From Mesorhizobium comanense (GTDB lineage Bacteria; Pseudomonadota; Alphaproteobacteria; Rhizobiales; Rhizobiaceae), in NCBI RefSeq assembly GCF_005503535.1, contig NZ_SCNN01000012.1, positions 160,943 to 224,942 on the forward strand: a stretch of DNA of 64,000 nt. Direction: 5' to 3'. The notes under the pieces are model-generated. The model had not been told where the DNA came from and did no database searches. It was given only the letters and a program-made list of their open reading frames with translations. Within the stretch, counting starts at the first letter, position 1; each line of letters begins with the position of its first letter. Made by a program: the position numbers and the translations under genes. Below, piece after piece: positions 36,035 through 45,061 of this stretch.

Positions 36035-37252
36035 TCAACCCAATACCGTCATCACCTGGCCACGCCGTTCCGGGCTGAAGCGGATGACGACGATGATGCA
36101 GACCGCGACCACCCCGGCGAAAAGCGCCAGCGCGTAGCCATAGCTGCCGCCGGGCGCCTCCGCGATGCCCGCTTGATAGGGTCCGCCATAGGACGCCGCC
36201 AGATTGCCGGCCTGGTAGATGAAGCCGGGCAGGGTCGCGCGCACGGCGCCTGGCGAAAGCTCGTTGAGGTGCACGGGGATGACGCCCCAGGCTCCCTGCA
36301 CCGCGACCTGCATGACGAAGGCGCCGATGGCGAGCATGAAAGGCGTCGAGCTGTATGCCCAGAGCGGGATCGCCGGCAGGGCGATAATGCAGGCAAGCGT
36401 GATGGCGTTGACGCGGCCGATCTTCTCCGACAGCGCGCCGAAGGCCAGGCCGCCGACGATGGCGCCGAGATTGGCGACGATGGTGATCCAGCTCACCGTA
36501 TGCGGATCGAAGCCGTGCTGCTTCTTCAGGAAGGTCGGATAGAGATCCTGCGTGCCGTGGCTGAAGAAGTTGAAGAACATCATCAGCACCACCGCATAGA
36601 GCGCAACGCCCCAGTGCTTCTGCAGCGTTTCCAGCAGTCCCGGTTTGACGGATTTCTGCGCTTCGACGAAGGCGGGCGATTCCGGAACATGCGAGCGGAT
36701 GAAGAGCACGATCAGGGCCGGCACGAAGGAGAGCAGGAACATGGCGCGCCAGCCGACCGTGTAGCCGCCGATGGTCTGCTGGTAGAGCAGGCCATAAACC
36801 ACGGCCGCCAGCAGGTAGCCGGCGGGATAGCCGCATTGCAGGATGCCCGAGACCATGCCGCGTGCCTGGGGCGGGATGGATTCCATGGCGAGCGAGGAGC
36901 CGAGCCCCCATTCGCCGCCCATGGCGATGCCGAACAAGGCACGCAGCGCCAGGAAGATGCCCAGATTGGGCGAGAAGGCGGCCAGGGCGCCGATCACCGA
37001 ATAGCTGACGATGTTGAGCATCAGGATCGGCTTGCGCCCGTATTTGTCGGCAAGCATGCCAAAGAAGAACGCGCCGATGAAGCGGGTCGCCAAGGTCAGG
37101 AACAATGCCTTCGATACCGCGGGAACCTCGGTATGGAACTCGGCCGCAATATCAGTGAGCAGAAATGTCAGAAGGAAGAAATCAAAAGCATCGAGTGTCC
37201 AGCCCAGAAATGAGGCCAGCACGGTTTTCTTCTGCTCGGCAGTGAGATTCAA
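36035..37252 (-). CDS. MFS transporter (SHS/carboxylate-sugar type)
   Basis: A 405-residue major facilitator with twelve spans and the A-like motif GMLADKYGRKP. TTG 37252 is chosen as start: AAAGGAGG stands exactly five bases upstream, whereas TTG 37303 has no ribosome site and would add 17 hydrophilic residues. The first span holds FLGWTLDAFDFFLLTFLL, typical of metabolite:proton symporters for lactate, sialate or aromatic acids. The ribosome site is embedded in a hairpin (37261-37279), suggesting translational control. Confidence 0.87.
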   Translation of the reverse strand: MNLTAEQKKTVLASFLGWTLDAFDFFLLTFLLTDIAAEFHTEVPAVSKALFLTLATRFIGAFFFGMLADKYGRKPILMLNIVSYSVIGALAAFSPNLGIFLALRALFGIAMGGEWGLGSSLAMESIPPQARGMVSGILQCGYPAGYLLAAVVYGLLYQQTIGGYTVGWRAMFLLSFVPALIVLFIRSHVPESPAFVEAQKSVKPGLLETLQKHWGVALYAVVLMMFFNFFSHGTQDLYPTFLKKQHGFDPHTVSWITIVANLGAIVGGLAFGALSEKIGRVNAITLACIIALPAIPLWAYSSTPFMLAIGAFVMQVAVQGAWGVIPVHLNELSPGAVRATLPGFIYQAGNLAASYGGPYQAGIAEAPGGSYGYALALFAGVVAVCIIVVIRFSPERRGQVMTVLG

Positions 37253-37257
37253 GGCGT

Positions 37258-37282
37258 CCTCCTTTGGTTCCCCCAAAGGAAC
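37258..37282 (-). promoter_or_regulatory. Ribosome site inside mutually exclusive hairpins
   Basis: On the minus strand the Shine-Dalgarno AAAGGAGG (37258-37265) is partly paired in a 7-base stem, CCTTTGG with CCAAAGG (37273-37279 and 37261-37267). An alternative 5-base stem, GTTCC with GGAAC (37278-37282 and 37267-37271), uses some of the same bases and would free the site. Confidence 0.45.
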
Positions 37283-37319
37283 GATATGTCGCTCTGCTGA
37301 CAAAAGAGAACAGCGATCG

Positions 37320-37340
37320 GCCGGCCTTCGAAAGGCCGGC
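37320..37340 (-). terminator. Terminator after the Dabb gene
   Basis: A 9-base perfect stem (GCCGGCCTT with AAGGCCGGC, loop of three) lies just after the stop of the leftward Dabb gene. It is followed on the minus strand by CGATCGCTGTTCTCTTTT. It separates the long leftward array from the MFS gene. Confidence 0.55.
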
Positions 37341-37342
37341 GG

Positions 37343-37660
37343 TCACTTTTTCGTAATATCGAGGTCGAAGACCATCAGTCCGTCGGTGCCGCCCTCGAGA
37401 GCGGCGACCAGCCGCGCGCCGGCACGCTGGTGCGCCTCGTGCGCCAGATAGGCATCGCGCGTGGCCGCATCGCGGAAATCGATGGTAAAGCCATCGCTGA
37501 AGCCGCGCGCGAAGGGTTCGGGGCTGGCATTGGCGCTGAAATGGACGGCGTCCATGCCGTCCACCACCTGCCGCAGCGCTTCCAGGTCGGCATGGATAGC
37601 CTTTCGTTCGCCAACGCCGACATCGTTGCGGAATTTGACGAAGACACAGTGCCTGATCAT
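37343..37660 (-). CDS. Dabb (stress-responsive alpha/beta barrel) domain protein
   Basis: A 105-residue single-domain ferredoxin-fold protein: RHCVFVKFRNDVG at the start, a central helix with ALRQVVDGMDAV, and FTIDFRDAATRDAYLAHEAH followed by FDLDI at the end. Dabb proteins dimerise; some are enzymes on polyketide-like or sugar substrates, others have no known reaction. It is the last gene of the leftward array. ATG 37660 follows GGAGC. Confidence 0.85.
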   Translation of the reverse strand: MIRHCVFVKFRNDVGVGERKAIHADLEALRQVVDGMDAVHFSANASPEPFARGFSDGFTIDFRDAATRDAYLAHEAHQRAGARLVAALEGGTDGLMVFDLDITKK

Positions 37661-37682
37661 CCGTTGCTCCTGCTTGTTTTGC

Positions 37683-37730
37683 GCAATTTCCAGACGGAAA
37701 ACCGCTCACGCTTTTCCTGAAATTGCTTTA
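37683..37730. repeat. Palindromic repeat covering the GMC stop codon (copy B)
   Basis: Arms CAATTTC (37684-37690) and GAAATTG (37719-37725) enclose an inner GGAAAA/TTTTCC pair. A near-identical element occurs at 41913-41960. In both, the minus-strand TAA stop of a gene forms the edge of the element. Confidence 0.6.
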
Positions 37731-39356
37731 GGCGGCCCGATTTCCAGAAAACACCGCCGGCGGCAGCGGGTCGCGGCCGAGAATGAGGTCGGCGCCCTTT
37801 TCGCCCACCATGATGGTCGGCGCATTGGTGTTGGAAGACGGGACACGCGGCATGACCGAAGCGTCGCACACGCGCAAACCCTCGATGCCGCGCAGCCTGA
37901 GGTCCGGAGAGACCACCGCCATCTCGTCATGACCCATGCGGCAGGTGCCGACGGGATGATGATCGGTCTTCGAGGTCCGGCAGGCATAGTCGATCAGCTC
38001 GTCGTCGCTGGCGAGCGAGGGGCCCGGCAGAACTTCGCGCAGAACGTAAGGGGCAAGCGCCTTCTGTCGCATGATCTCGCGGGCAAGGCGCAATCCTGTC
38101 AGCGACATGGCGCGGTCATAAGGGTCGGACCAGTAGTTCGGGTCGATCAGCGGGTGGTCGGCCGGATCGGCGCTTTTCAGGCGAACGGTGCCGCGTGATC
38201 GCGGGCGCAGGAAAGCGGAATTCAAGGTGACGCCGGGATTTTTCAGCTTCTCGACGCCGGCCTCGATGCCGGAGCCGAGGCCAAGATGGAACTGGATATC
38301 GGGCGAGGCGGCCGTCGGGTCGGCGTACCAGAAGCCGCCGGTCTCGAAGAGGCTGGAGGCCACAGGCCCCTTCTTCAGCAGCAGATATTGCAGGCCGGCC
38401 CAGGCGGTGCGGTGCAGTTTGGCGTAGTTGTCATAGGTGTGGTCGCCGGTGCATTCGGCGATGACGAAGAGGTCGAGATGGTCCTGCATGTTGGATCCGA
38501 CGCCGGGCAGGTCGTGCACCGGGGTGACGCCGACCGATTTCAGGTGATCGGCTGGGCCAATGCCGGACTGCATCAAAAGCTTGGGTGAGCCGATCGCTCC
38601 GGACGACACAATGACTTCACGGTCGGCGCGCAGCACCGTCTTCTGTCCGCCGGGCTTGTCGACGATTTCGACGCCGATGGCGCGGCCTTTTTCGACGACG
38701 ATGCGGGTGACCAGCACGTCGGTTCCGACGGTGAGATTCCCCCGGGCGCGGATCGGCTTGAGATAGGCGACCGAGGCGGAAGAACGCCGGGCGTCCTTCT
38801 GGGTCAGCTGGTAGTAGCCGACGCCTTCCTGCGCGGCGCCGTTGAAATCCGGGTTGAAGGGAATGCCCATCTCCTGGCCGGCGCGGAAATAGGCTTCGCA
38901 GATCGGCAGCGGCGAAATCGGGTTCGAAACGCCGAGCGGACCCTGGTCGCCATGGAAATCGTTGGCGTAGCGCTGGTTGTTCTCGGCGCGCTTGAAATAG
39001 GGCAGCACGTCGCGATAGCCCCAACCTGCAAGACCTTCCTCCTTCTCCCAGGCGTCATAGTCGCGGGCATTGCCGCGTGTGTAGATCTGGGCGTTGATGG
39101 AGGAGCCGCCGCCGACCACCTTGGCCTGGGTGTACCAGAAGACGCGGTCGTTCATGTGTCTCTGCGGCACGGTCGACCAGCCCCAGGAGGCGATGCCTTT
39201 GGTCATCTTGGCGAAGCCCGCCGGCATGTGGATATAGGGATGCCAGTCCTTGCCGCCCGCTTCCAGGAGCAAAACCGAATTGGACGGATCCTCGCTCAGC
39301 CGGTTGGCCAGAACACAGCCGGCCGGACCGGCGCCCACGATGATATAGTCGGTCAT
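37728..39356 (-). CDS. GMC-family oxidoreductase (choline dehydrogenase-like)
   Basis: A flavoprotein of 542 residues from ATG 39356 (MTDYIIVGAGPAG, the FAD-binding start). An ATG four codons earlier follows the upstream stop directly but lacks a ribosome site. Further motifs are VGGGSSINAQIYTRGN and the HPVGTCRMG active-site segment, followed by SNTNAPTIMVGEKGAD. GMC enzymes oxidise primary alcohols or sugars. It follows the SDR gene of the leftward array. Its stop lies in a palindromic repeat. Confidence 0.9.
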   Translation of the reverse strand: MTDYIIVGAGPAGCVLANRLSEDPSNSVLLLEAGGKDWHPYIHMPAGFAKMTKGIASWGWSTVPQRHMNDRVFWYTQAKVVGGGSSINAQIYTRGNARDYDAWEKEEGLAGWGYRDVLPYFKRAENNQRYANDFHGDQGPLGVSNPISPLPICEAYFRAGQEMGIPFNPDFNGAAQEGVGYYQLTQKDARRSSASVAYLKPIRARGNLTVGTDVLVTRIVVEKGRAIGVEIVDKPGGQKTVLRADREVIVSSGAIGSPKLLMQSGIGPADHLKSVGVTPVHDLPGVGSNMQDHLDLFVIAECTGDHTYDNYAKLHRTAWAGLQYLLLKKGPVASSLFETGGFWYADPTAASPDIQFHLGLGSGIEAGVEKLKNPGVTLNSAFLRPRSRGTVRLKSADPADHPLIDPNYWSDPYDRAMSLTGLRLAREIMRQKALAPYVLREVLPGPSLASDDELIDYACRTSKTDHHPVGTCRMGHDEMAVVSPDLRLRGIEGLRVCDASVMPRVPSSNTNAPTIMVGEKGADLILGRDPLPPAVFSGNRAA

Positions 39357-39368
39357 TGTCTCATCCAT

Positions 39369-40130
39369 TCACAGCCGCGGCACCGAGAGCGCGCCGTCGA
39401 CATTGATGATCGAGCCGGTCGAGAAACCGAGCTTTCCGGTGGCAAGCGTCGCCACCGCGGCGCCGATGTCGGAAGCCTCGCCCCAGCGCTTGGCCGGCAC
39501 CAGCCCGTTGTCGATCAAGGCATCGTATTTTGCCGTCACGCCCGCGGTCATGTCGGTGCGGATGATGCCCGGCCGCAGTTCGAACACGCCGATACCTTCG
39601 GAAGCGAGCCGCAGCGCCAGGTTCTTCACCCACATGGAAAGCCCGGCCTTCGACATGCAGTATTCCGAACGTTCCGGCGAGGCCATTTCGGCGCTCACCG
39701 AGGTAATGGTGATGATCGACCTGATATGCCCCTCGGGCTGACGCAGCATCGCCTTGGCGACGGCCTGGCTGAGGAAAACGGTGCCGCGCAGATTGATGCC
39801 GATGGCACGGTCGAAATTGTCAGGGCGCAACTCCAGCAGGTCGCCGCGCACGACGGCGCCGACGCCGGCATTGTTGACCAGGCAGTCGATGCGGCCGAAG
39901 GCGCGTGTCGCGGCTTCAACAAGGGCTGCGTGGCCTCCGAGATCCGCAATGTCGCAACTGACATAGGCGAATTTCGCACCGCGCGTGGTGATGTTTGCCG
40001 ACAGCCCATCGACCGGCGCTTCGGCCAAGTCGGCGACAAGAATGTCGAAGCCGACATCGGCCAGCGCCTCGGCGCAAGCAAGCCCGATGCCGCGCGCGCC
40101 GCCGGTGACGATTGCCGCGGGGCGGGTCAT
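39369..40130 (-). CDS. SDR-family oxidoreductase (3-ketoacyl reductase-like)
   Basis: A 253-residue short-chain dehydrogenase: TGGARGIG (about 9-16), NNAG, a Ser in TITSVSAEM and YCMSK, ending in FSTGSIINVDGALSVPR. The body holds GIGVFELRPGIIRTDM, common in sugar or polyol dehydrogenases annotated as FabG-like. It sits between two GMC genes in the leftward array, suggesting sequential oxidation of a carbohydrate. Confidence 0.88.
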   Translation of the reverse strand: MTRPAAIVTGGARGIGLACAEALADVGFDILVADLAEAPVDGLSANITTRGAKFAYVSCDIADLGGHAALVEAATRAFGRIDCLVNNAGVGAVVRGDLLELRPDNFDRAIGINLRGTVFLSQAVAKAMLRQPEGHIRSIITITSVSAEMASPERSEYCMSKAGLSMWVKNLALRLASEGIGVFELRPGIIRTDMTAGVTAKYDALIDNGLVPAKRWGEASDIGAAVATLATGKLGFSTGSIINVDGALSVPRL

Positions 40131-40154
40131 TGGAGGCTAGCCTTGCATAGGTCA

Positions 40155-40331
40155 GCGCCGCACCTCATCGCCCTGCCGGGCACTTCTCCCCGTATAGTGA
40201 CGGGGAGAAGTGTGCTGTCGCTGCGGCTTTCGCCAATTGCCAGCGTTGCAAAATGGGCGCCGGTGTTGCGGCCATCTCTCTTCTCCCCGTTTACGGGGAG
40301 AAGGTGCCGGCAGGCGGATGAGGGGCGGCGC
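40155..40331. repeat. Mosaic palindromic intergenic repeat (RIME-like)
   Basis: This element nearly fills the gap between SDR and GMC genes. It holds two perfect hairpins: a 13-base stem at 40181-40193/40200-40212 and an 11-base stem at 40280-40290/40293-40303, both built on CTTCTCCCCGT. The ends are inverted too (GCGCCGCACCTCATCGCC against GGCGGATGAGGGGCGGCGC). This architecture matches rhizobial mosaic intergenic repeats. Confidence 0.7.
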
Positions 40332-40338
40332 AGACCTC

Positions 40339-41853
40339 TCATGCGGCAAGCTCCATCTTGCGTATATGGTCGGCGACCCGCAACGCCTGTGCCGCGATCG
40401 ACAGCGCGGGATTCACCGCCGCCGATGTCGGCAGGAAACCGCCGTCGACGACGAACAGGTTGCGGTGATCCCAGGCGCGGCAAAATGGGTCGAGCGGCGC
40501 GGTTGCCTGGTCGTTGCCCATCCGCACCGTGCCGCACTGATGAGATGGCGTGCGCTTGTCGAAGGGGCGTGACAGCACGATGGGGTAGCCGCAGGCACGC
40601 AGGTTCTCGCGCATCACCTTGGTCAGGCCTTCCAGCGACTGCATGTTGGAACGGCGCCACTGCATGACGATATCCTTGCCGTCGACCATGATGCGGCTTT
40701 CGGGGTCGGGCAGGTCCTCGCACATCAGGTACCAGTCGACGGCGTGGCGGGCCATGTAGTCGAGCGCGAATTTCGGCACCGTCTTCACATTTGCCTTCAG
40801 CATGTTGCCGTCGATCTTGCCGAGAAGCTGCACGTTCCCCAGAGGTTTGCCGCCCTTGCCATCAGACAAATAGTAGTCGTTGAGCATCAGTGTCTTCTGG
40901 TAGACGCTGTCGTTACGCCGGCGCGGATCGATGGCCAGCATGGCGCTCGAATTGTGGTTCATGAAGTTGCGGCCGACCTGGTCGGAGCGGTTGGCCAAGC
41001 CCTTGCCGCCCCTGCCGTTGGCAGGCGAGGGGGAGCGCAGCAGGATGACCGCCGAATTGACCGCGCCAGCCGACAGGATCACCAGCTTCGGCATGACTTT
41101 CCTGAGTTCGCCCTTCTGGCGATAATGGACGGCGGAGATCGTTTCACCGTCCGGTGCCGTCTCGAGATATTCGACATAGGCGCCGGTCTCGAGCCGTATG
41201 TTCCCGTCCTTGAGGGCTTCCGCCAACGGCGCGGTCTGGGCGTCCATCTTGCCCTGGCCTGTGTTGGGAAAGGCGTCCCAGCCGGTCCTGCCGTCCTTCA
41301 GCCAGGTTTCGATGTCGACGCCGAGCGGCAGCGAGGCCGGATGCAGGCCGAGCCCCTTGAGCTCGGCCCGGGCGCGCGCGATCGGCGCTTCGTCGGGAAC
41401 CGGCTTGTAGGTATAGGGGATCGAGTGAAAAGGCTCGGTCGGATCCTCGCCCAGCGTGCCGCGCACGCGAAACAGCTGCTCGGCCTTCGAATACCAGGGC
41501 TCGAACTCCTCATAGGAAAACGGCCATGCGGGAGAAACGCCGCCAAAGTGTTCCATGGCGGAGAAGTCCTCCTTGCGGTAGCGGATCAGCACCGCACCGA
41601 AGAATTTGGAATTGCCGCCGACATAGTAGTAATTGCCGGGGTTGAACGAGGGGCCGCCCGCCTCGCGCCACATCTCCTTCGGCCGGTAATGCCCGTCGAC
41701 GAAAATGGCGCGCGTGTCTCGCGCATGCGGCGTTGCCGGCAGCGGCTCGCCGCGCTCCAGCATCAGCACGGAGGCGCCGCTGCCGGCCAGGCCGGAGGCG
41801 ATCGTGGCGCCGCCGATGCCGGAGCCGATGATGACGATATCCGGATTTGCCAT
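40339..41853 (-). CDS. GMC-family oxidoreductase (sugar/polyol dehydrogenase-like)
   Basis: A 504-residue flavoprotein: IVIIGSGIGGATIASGLAGSG at the N terminus, NYYYVGGNSKFFGAVLIRYR, the catalytic segment PSHQCGTVRMG and the end PTSAAVNPALSIAAQALRVAD. These features resemble membrane-linked sugar dehydrogenases of the GMC fold more than choline dehydrogenase. An unusual insert-like stretch, SPSPANGRGGKG (about residues 275-286), is encoded by a small DNA palindrome. It follows the sugar ABC ATPase gene, so the imported sugar may be its substrate. Confidence 0.88.
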   Translation of the reverse strand: MANPDIVIIGSGIGGATIASGLAGSGASVLMLERGEPLPATPHARDTRAIFVDGHYRPKEMWREAGGPSFNPGNYYYVGGNSKFFGAVLIRYRKEDFSAMEHFGGVSPAWPFSYEEFEPWYSKAEQLFRVRGTLGEDPTEPFHSIPYTYKPVPDEAPIARARAELKGLGLHPASLPLGVDIETWLKDGRTGWDAFPNTGQGKMDAQTAPLAEALKDGNIRLETGAYVEYLETAPDGETISAVHYRQKGELRKVMPKLVILSAGAVNSAVILLRSPSPANGRGGKGLANRSDQVGRNFMNHNSSAMLAIDPRRRNDSVYQKTLMLNDYYLSDGKGGKPLGNVQLLGKIDGNMLKANVKTVPKFALDYMARHAVDWYLMCEDLPDPESRIMVDGKDIVMQWRRSNMQSLEGLTKVMRENLRACGYPIVLSRPFDKRTPSHQCGTVRMGNDQATAPLDPFCRAWDHRNLFVVDGGFLPTSAAVNPALSIAAQALRVADHIRKMELAA

Positions 41854-41912
41854 GGCTATAACGGGTCATCGTTTCACCGAAACGGTGATCCGCTCCATCT
41901 CCTTGTTTCAAC

Positions 41913-41957
41913 TCAATTTCTGGCGGAAAACCGTTCCATGCTTTCCCTGAAATTGCT

Positions 41958-41960
<3 letters not shown>
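41913..41960. repeat. Palindromic repeat covering the ATPase stop codon (copy A)
   Basis: Arms CAATTTC (41914-41920) and GAAATTG (41949-41955) surround CGGAAAACCG and CTTTCC. It differs from copy B at 37683 by only a few bases and likewise supplies the stop codon of the upstream leftward gene. Confidence 0.6.
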
Positions 41961-43073
<1,113 letters not shown>

Positions 43074-43077
43074 CGGT

Positions 43078-44034
43078 TTATCCTTTGACCGCGCCCGCCA
43101 TCAGGCCACGCACGAAGTAGCGGCCGGCGAGAACGTAAACGAGAAGGGTGGGAAGCGCGGCGATCATCGCCGCCGCCATGTTGACGTTGTATTCGACGAC
43201 GCCGGTCGAGGTGTTGACGACGTTGTTGAGCGCCACCGTCATCGGCATGGCGTCGCCGGTGCCGGCGTAAGCCGAGGCGAACAGGAAGTCGTTCCAGATG
43301 TTGGTGAACTGGTAGATGACGGTGACGACGAAGATCGGCATCGAGTTCGGCAGCATGATGCGCCGGAAGATCTGGAAGAAGGAAGCGCCGTCGACCTGCG
43401 CTGCCTTCACCAGTTCGGTCGGGAAGGCCTCGTAGTAGTTGCGGAAGAACAGCGTGGTGAAGCCGATGCCGTAGACGACGTGCACGAACACCAGATTGAC
43501 CGTCGGGTTGCCAAGGCCGAAGCTGGTGCCGACCGAGTTCTGCAACGTGACACCGAAGCGGCCCAGGCTTCCCAGGATCGTCGCCATCGGCAACAGCACC
43601 GACTGGAACGGGATGAAGCAGGCGAACAGCATCAGTCCGAACACCAGCGTGTGTCCGCGAAAGCGCCATTTGGTCAGCACATAGCCGTTGAGCGCGCCGA
43701 GCAGCGTCGAGATGATGACCGCCGGGACCACCATCTTGATGGAGTTCCAGAAATAACCCTTGATGCCGGCGCAGGTGAGGCCGACGCAGGTCTGGCCCCA
43801 GGCCTTCAGCCAGGGCTCGAAGGTCGGCGCCTTGGGCAACGAAAGCATGTTGCCGTTCTGGATCTCGTCCATGGTCTTAAACGAGGTCACCAGCATGACG
43901 AACAGCGGCATCAGGTAGAACAGCGCAAACAGCGCCAGAAGCCCGTAGATGACGATGCGGTTGACGAGCTTGACGTTGATGCCGCCGGAGTCGCGGGAAG
44001 GAGCGGGGTGGGCGGGCGTGGTGACAGCGCTCAT
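43078..44034 (-). CDS. Carbohydrate ABC transporter permease (MalG/UgpE-type)
   Basis: A 318-residue inner-membrane permease with six spans. The coupling loop is ELVKAAQVDGASFFQIFRRIMLP. It overlaps the partner permease by 4 bases and forms the CUT1 channel with it. The hydrophilic ~30-residue N terminus precedes the first span (IVIYGLLALFALFYL). Confidence 0.92.
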   Translation of the reverse strand: MSAVTTPAHPAPSRDSGGINVKLVNRIVIYGLLALFALFYLMPLFVMLVTSFKTMDEIQNGNMLSLPKAPTFEPWLKAWGQTCVGLTCAGIKGYFWNSIKMVVPAVIISTLLGALNGYVLTKWRFRGHTLVFGLMLFACFIPFQSVLLPMATILGSLGRFGVTLQNSVGTSFGLGNPTVNLVFVHVVYGIGFTTLFFRNYYEAFPTELVKAAQVDGASFFQIFRRIMLPNSMPIFVVTVIYQFTNIWNDFLFASAYAGTGDAMPMTVALNNVVNTSTGVVEYNVNMAAAMIAALPTLLVYVLAGRYFVRGLMAGAVKG

Positions 44035-44987
44035 CGCGGCTTCTCCCGCAGTTCCGAATAGAGATAGGGCACGATGATGGCGACGATGGTCATCAGCATG
44101 ATCACCGCGCTTGCAGAGCCCACGGCCATTTCGTTGCGCTTGAACGTGTATTCATACATGAAATTCGAAGGCAGCCAGGCCGAGCCGCCGGGGCCGCCTG
44201 ACGTCAGCGCCACGACAAGGTCATAGGACTTGATGGCAAGGTGCGCGAGCACGATGAAGGCCGACAGGAAGATCGGCCGCAAGAGCGGAATGACGATGCG
44301 GCGGTAGAGCTGGAAGGTGGTGGCGCCATCGATCTGCGCCGCCTTCATGATCTCGCCGTCGATGCCGCGCAGGCCGGCCAGGAACATCGCCATGATGAAG
44401 CCCGAGGCCTGCCAGACACCGGCGATGACCACCGTGTAGATGACGAAATCCTTGTTCTTGATCCAATCGAAATGGAAGCTCGTCCAGCCCCACTGGTGCA
44501 GGGTCTGTTCGAGGCCGAGACCGGGGTCGAGGAACCACTTCCAGGCGACGCCGGTGACGATGAAGGAGAGCGCCATCGGGTAGAGGTAGATCGGCCGCAG
44601 CACGCCTTCGCCGCGGATCTTCTGGTCGAGCAGGATGGCCAGGAACAGGCCGAGCGCCAGGCAGATGGCGATGTAGAGGAAGCCGAAAATACCCATGTTG
44701 GTGATCGACGTGTACCAGCTCGATGGCGGGTCGGTGTCGAAGGTCCAGTTCCACAGCCGCTGATAGGCGCGTCCGCCAGTTATGGCGTAGGACGGAAAGG
44801 TCTTGGAGTTGGTGAAGGACAGATAGATCGTCCACAGGATGAAGCCATAGACGAAGACGATGGTGATGGCGAAGCTTGGCGCCAGCACGATCTTGGGCAA
44901 GGCATCCTGCAGCCGCGAGCGCATCGTGGCGCGTGGCCGCGTATCCTCCGGCGTCAGCTTGATCTGGCTTGTGGCAACTGTGCTCAT
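44031..44987 (-). CDS. Carbohydrate ABC transporter permease (MalF/UgpA-type)
   Basis: A 318-residue permease with six spans and the EAA-type loop DGEIMKAAQIDGATTFQLYRRI. It follows the binding-protein gene after a 74-base gap containing a strong hairpin (45018-45045). Partner of 43078-44034. Confidence 0.92.
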   Translation of the reverse strand: MSTVATSQIKLTPEDTRPRATMRSRLQDALPKIVLAPSFAITIVFVYGFILWTIYLSFTNSKTFPSYAITGGRAYQRLWNWTFDTDPPSSWYTSITNMGIFGFLYIAICLALGLFLAILLDQKIRGEGVLRPIYLYPMALSFIVTGVAWKWFLDPGLGLEQTLHQWGWTSFHFDWIKNKDFVIYTVVIAGVWQASGFIMAMFLAGLRGIDGEIMKAAQIDGATTFQLYRRIVIPLLRPIFLSAFIVLAHLAIKSYDLVVALTSGGPGGSAWLPSNFMYEYTFKRNEMAVGSASAVIMLMTIVAIIVPYLYSELREKPR

Positions 44988-45017
44988 CGGGCTCCTCCCG
45001 TCGGCGTGCGGCCGGGG

Positions 45018-45045
45018 AACCTTCCCCGCCGGGGCGGGGAAGGTT
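45018..45045 (-). terminator. Hairpin between binding-protein and permease genes
   Basis: A perfect 13-base stem (AACCTTCCCCGCC with its complement) and a two-base loop stand between the sugar-binding-protein gene and its permeases. No long T run follows, so attenuation or mRNA protection is likelier than full termination. Confidence 0.55.
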
Positions 45046-45061
45046 TTCTCAGGCGTAGTGC

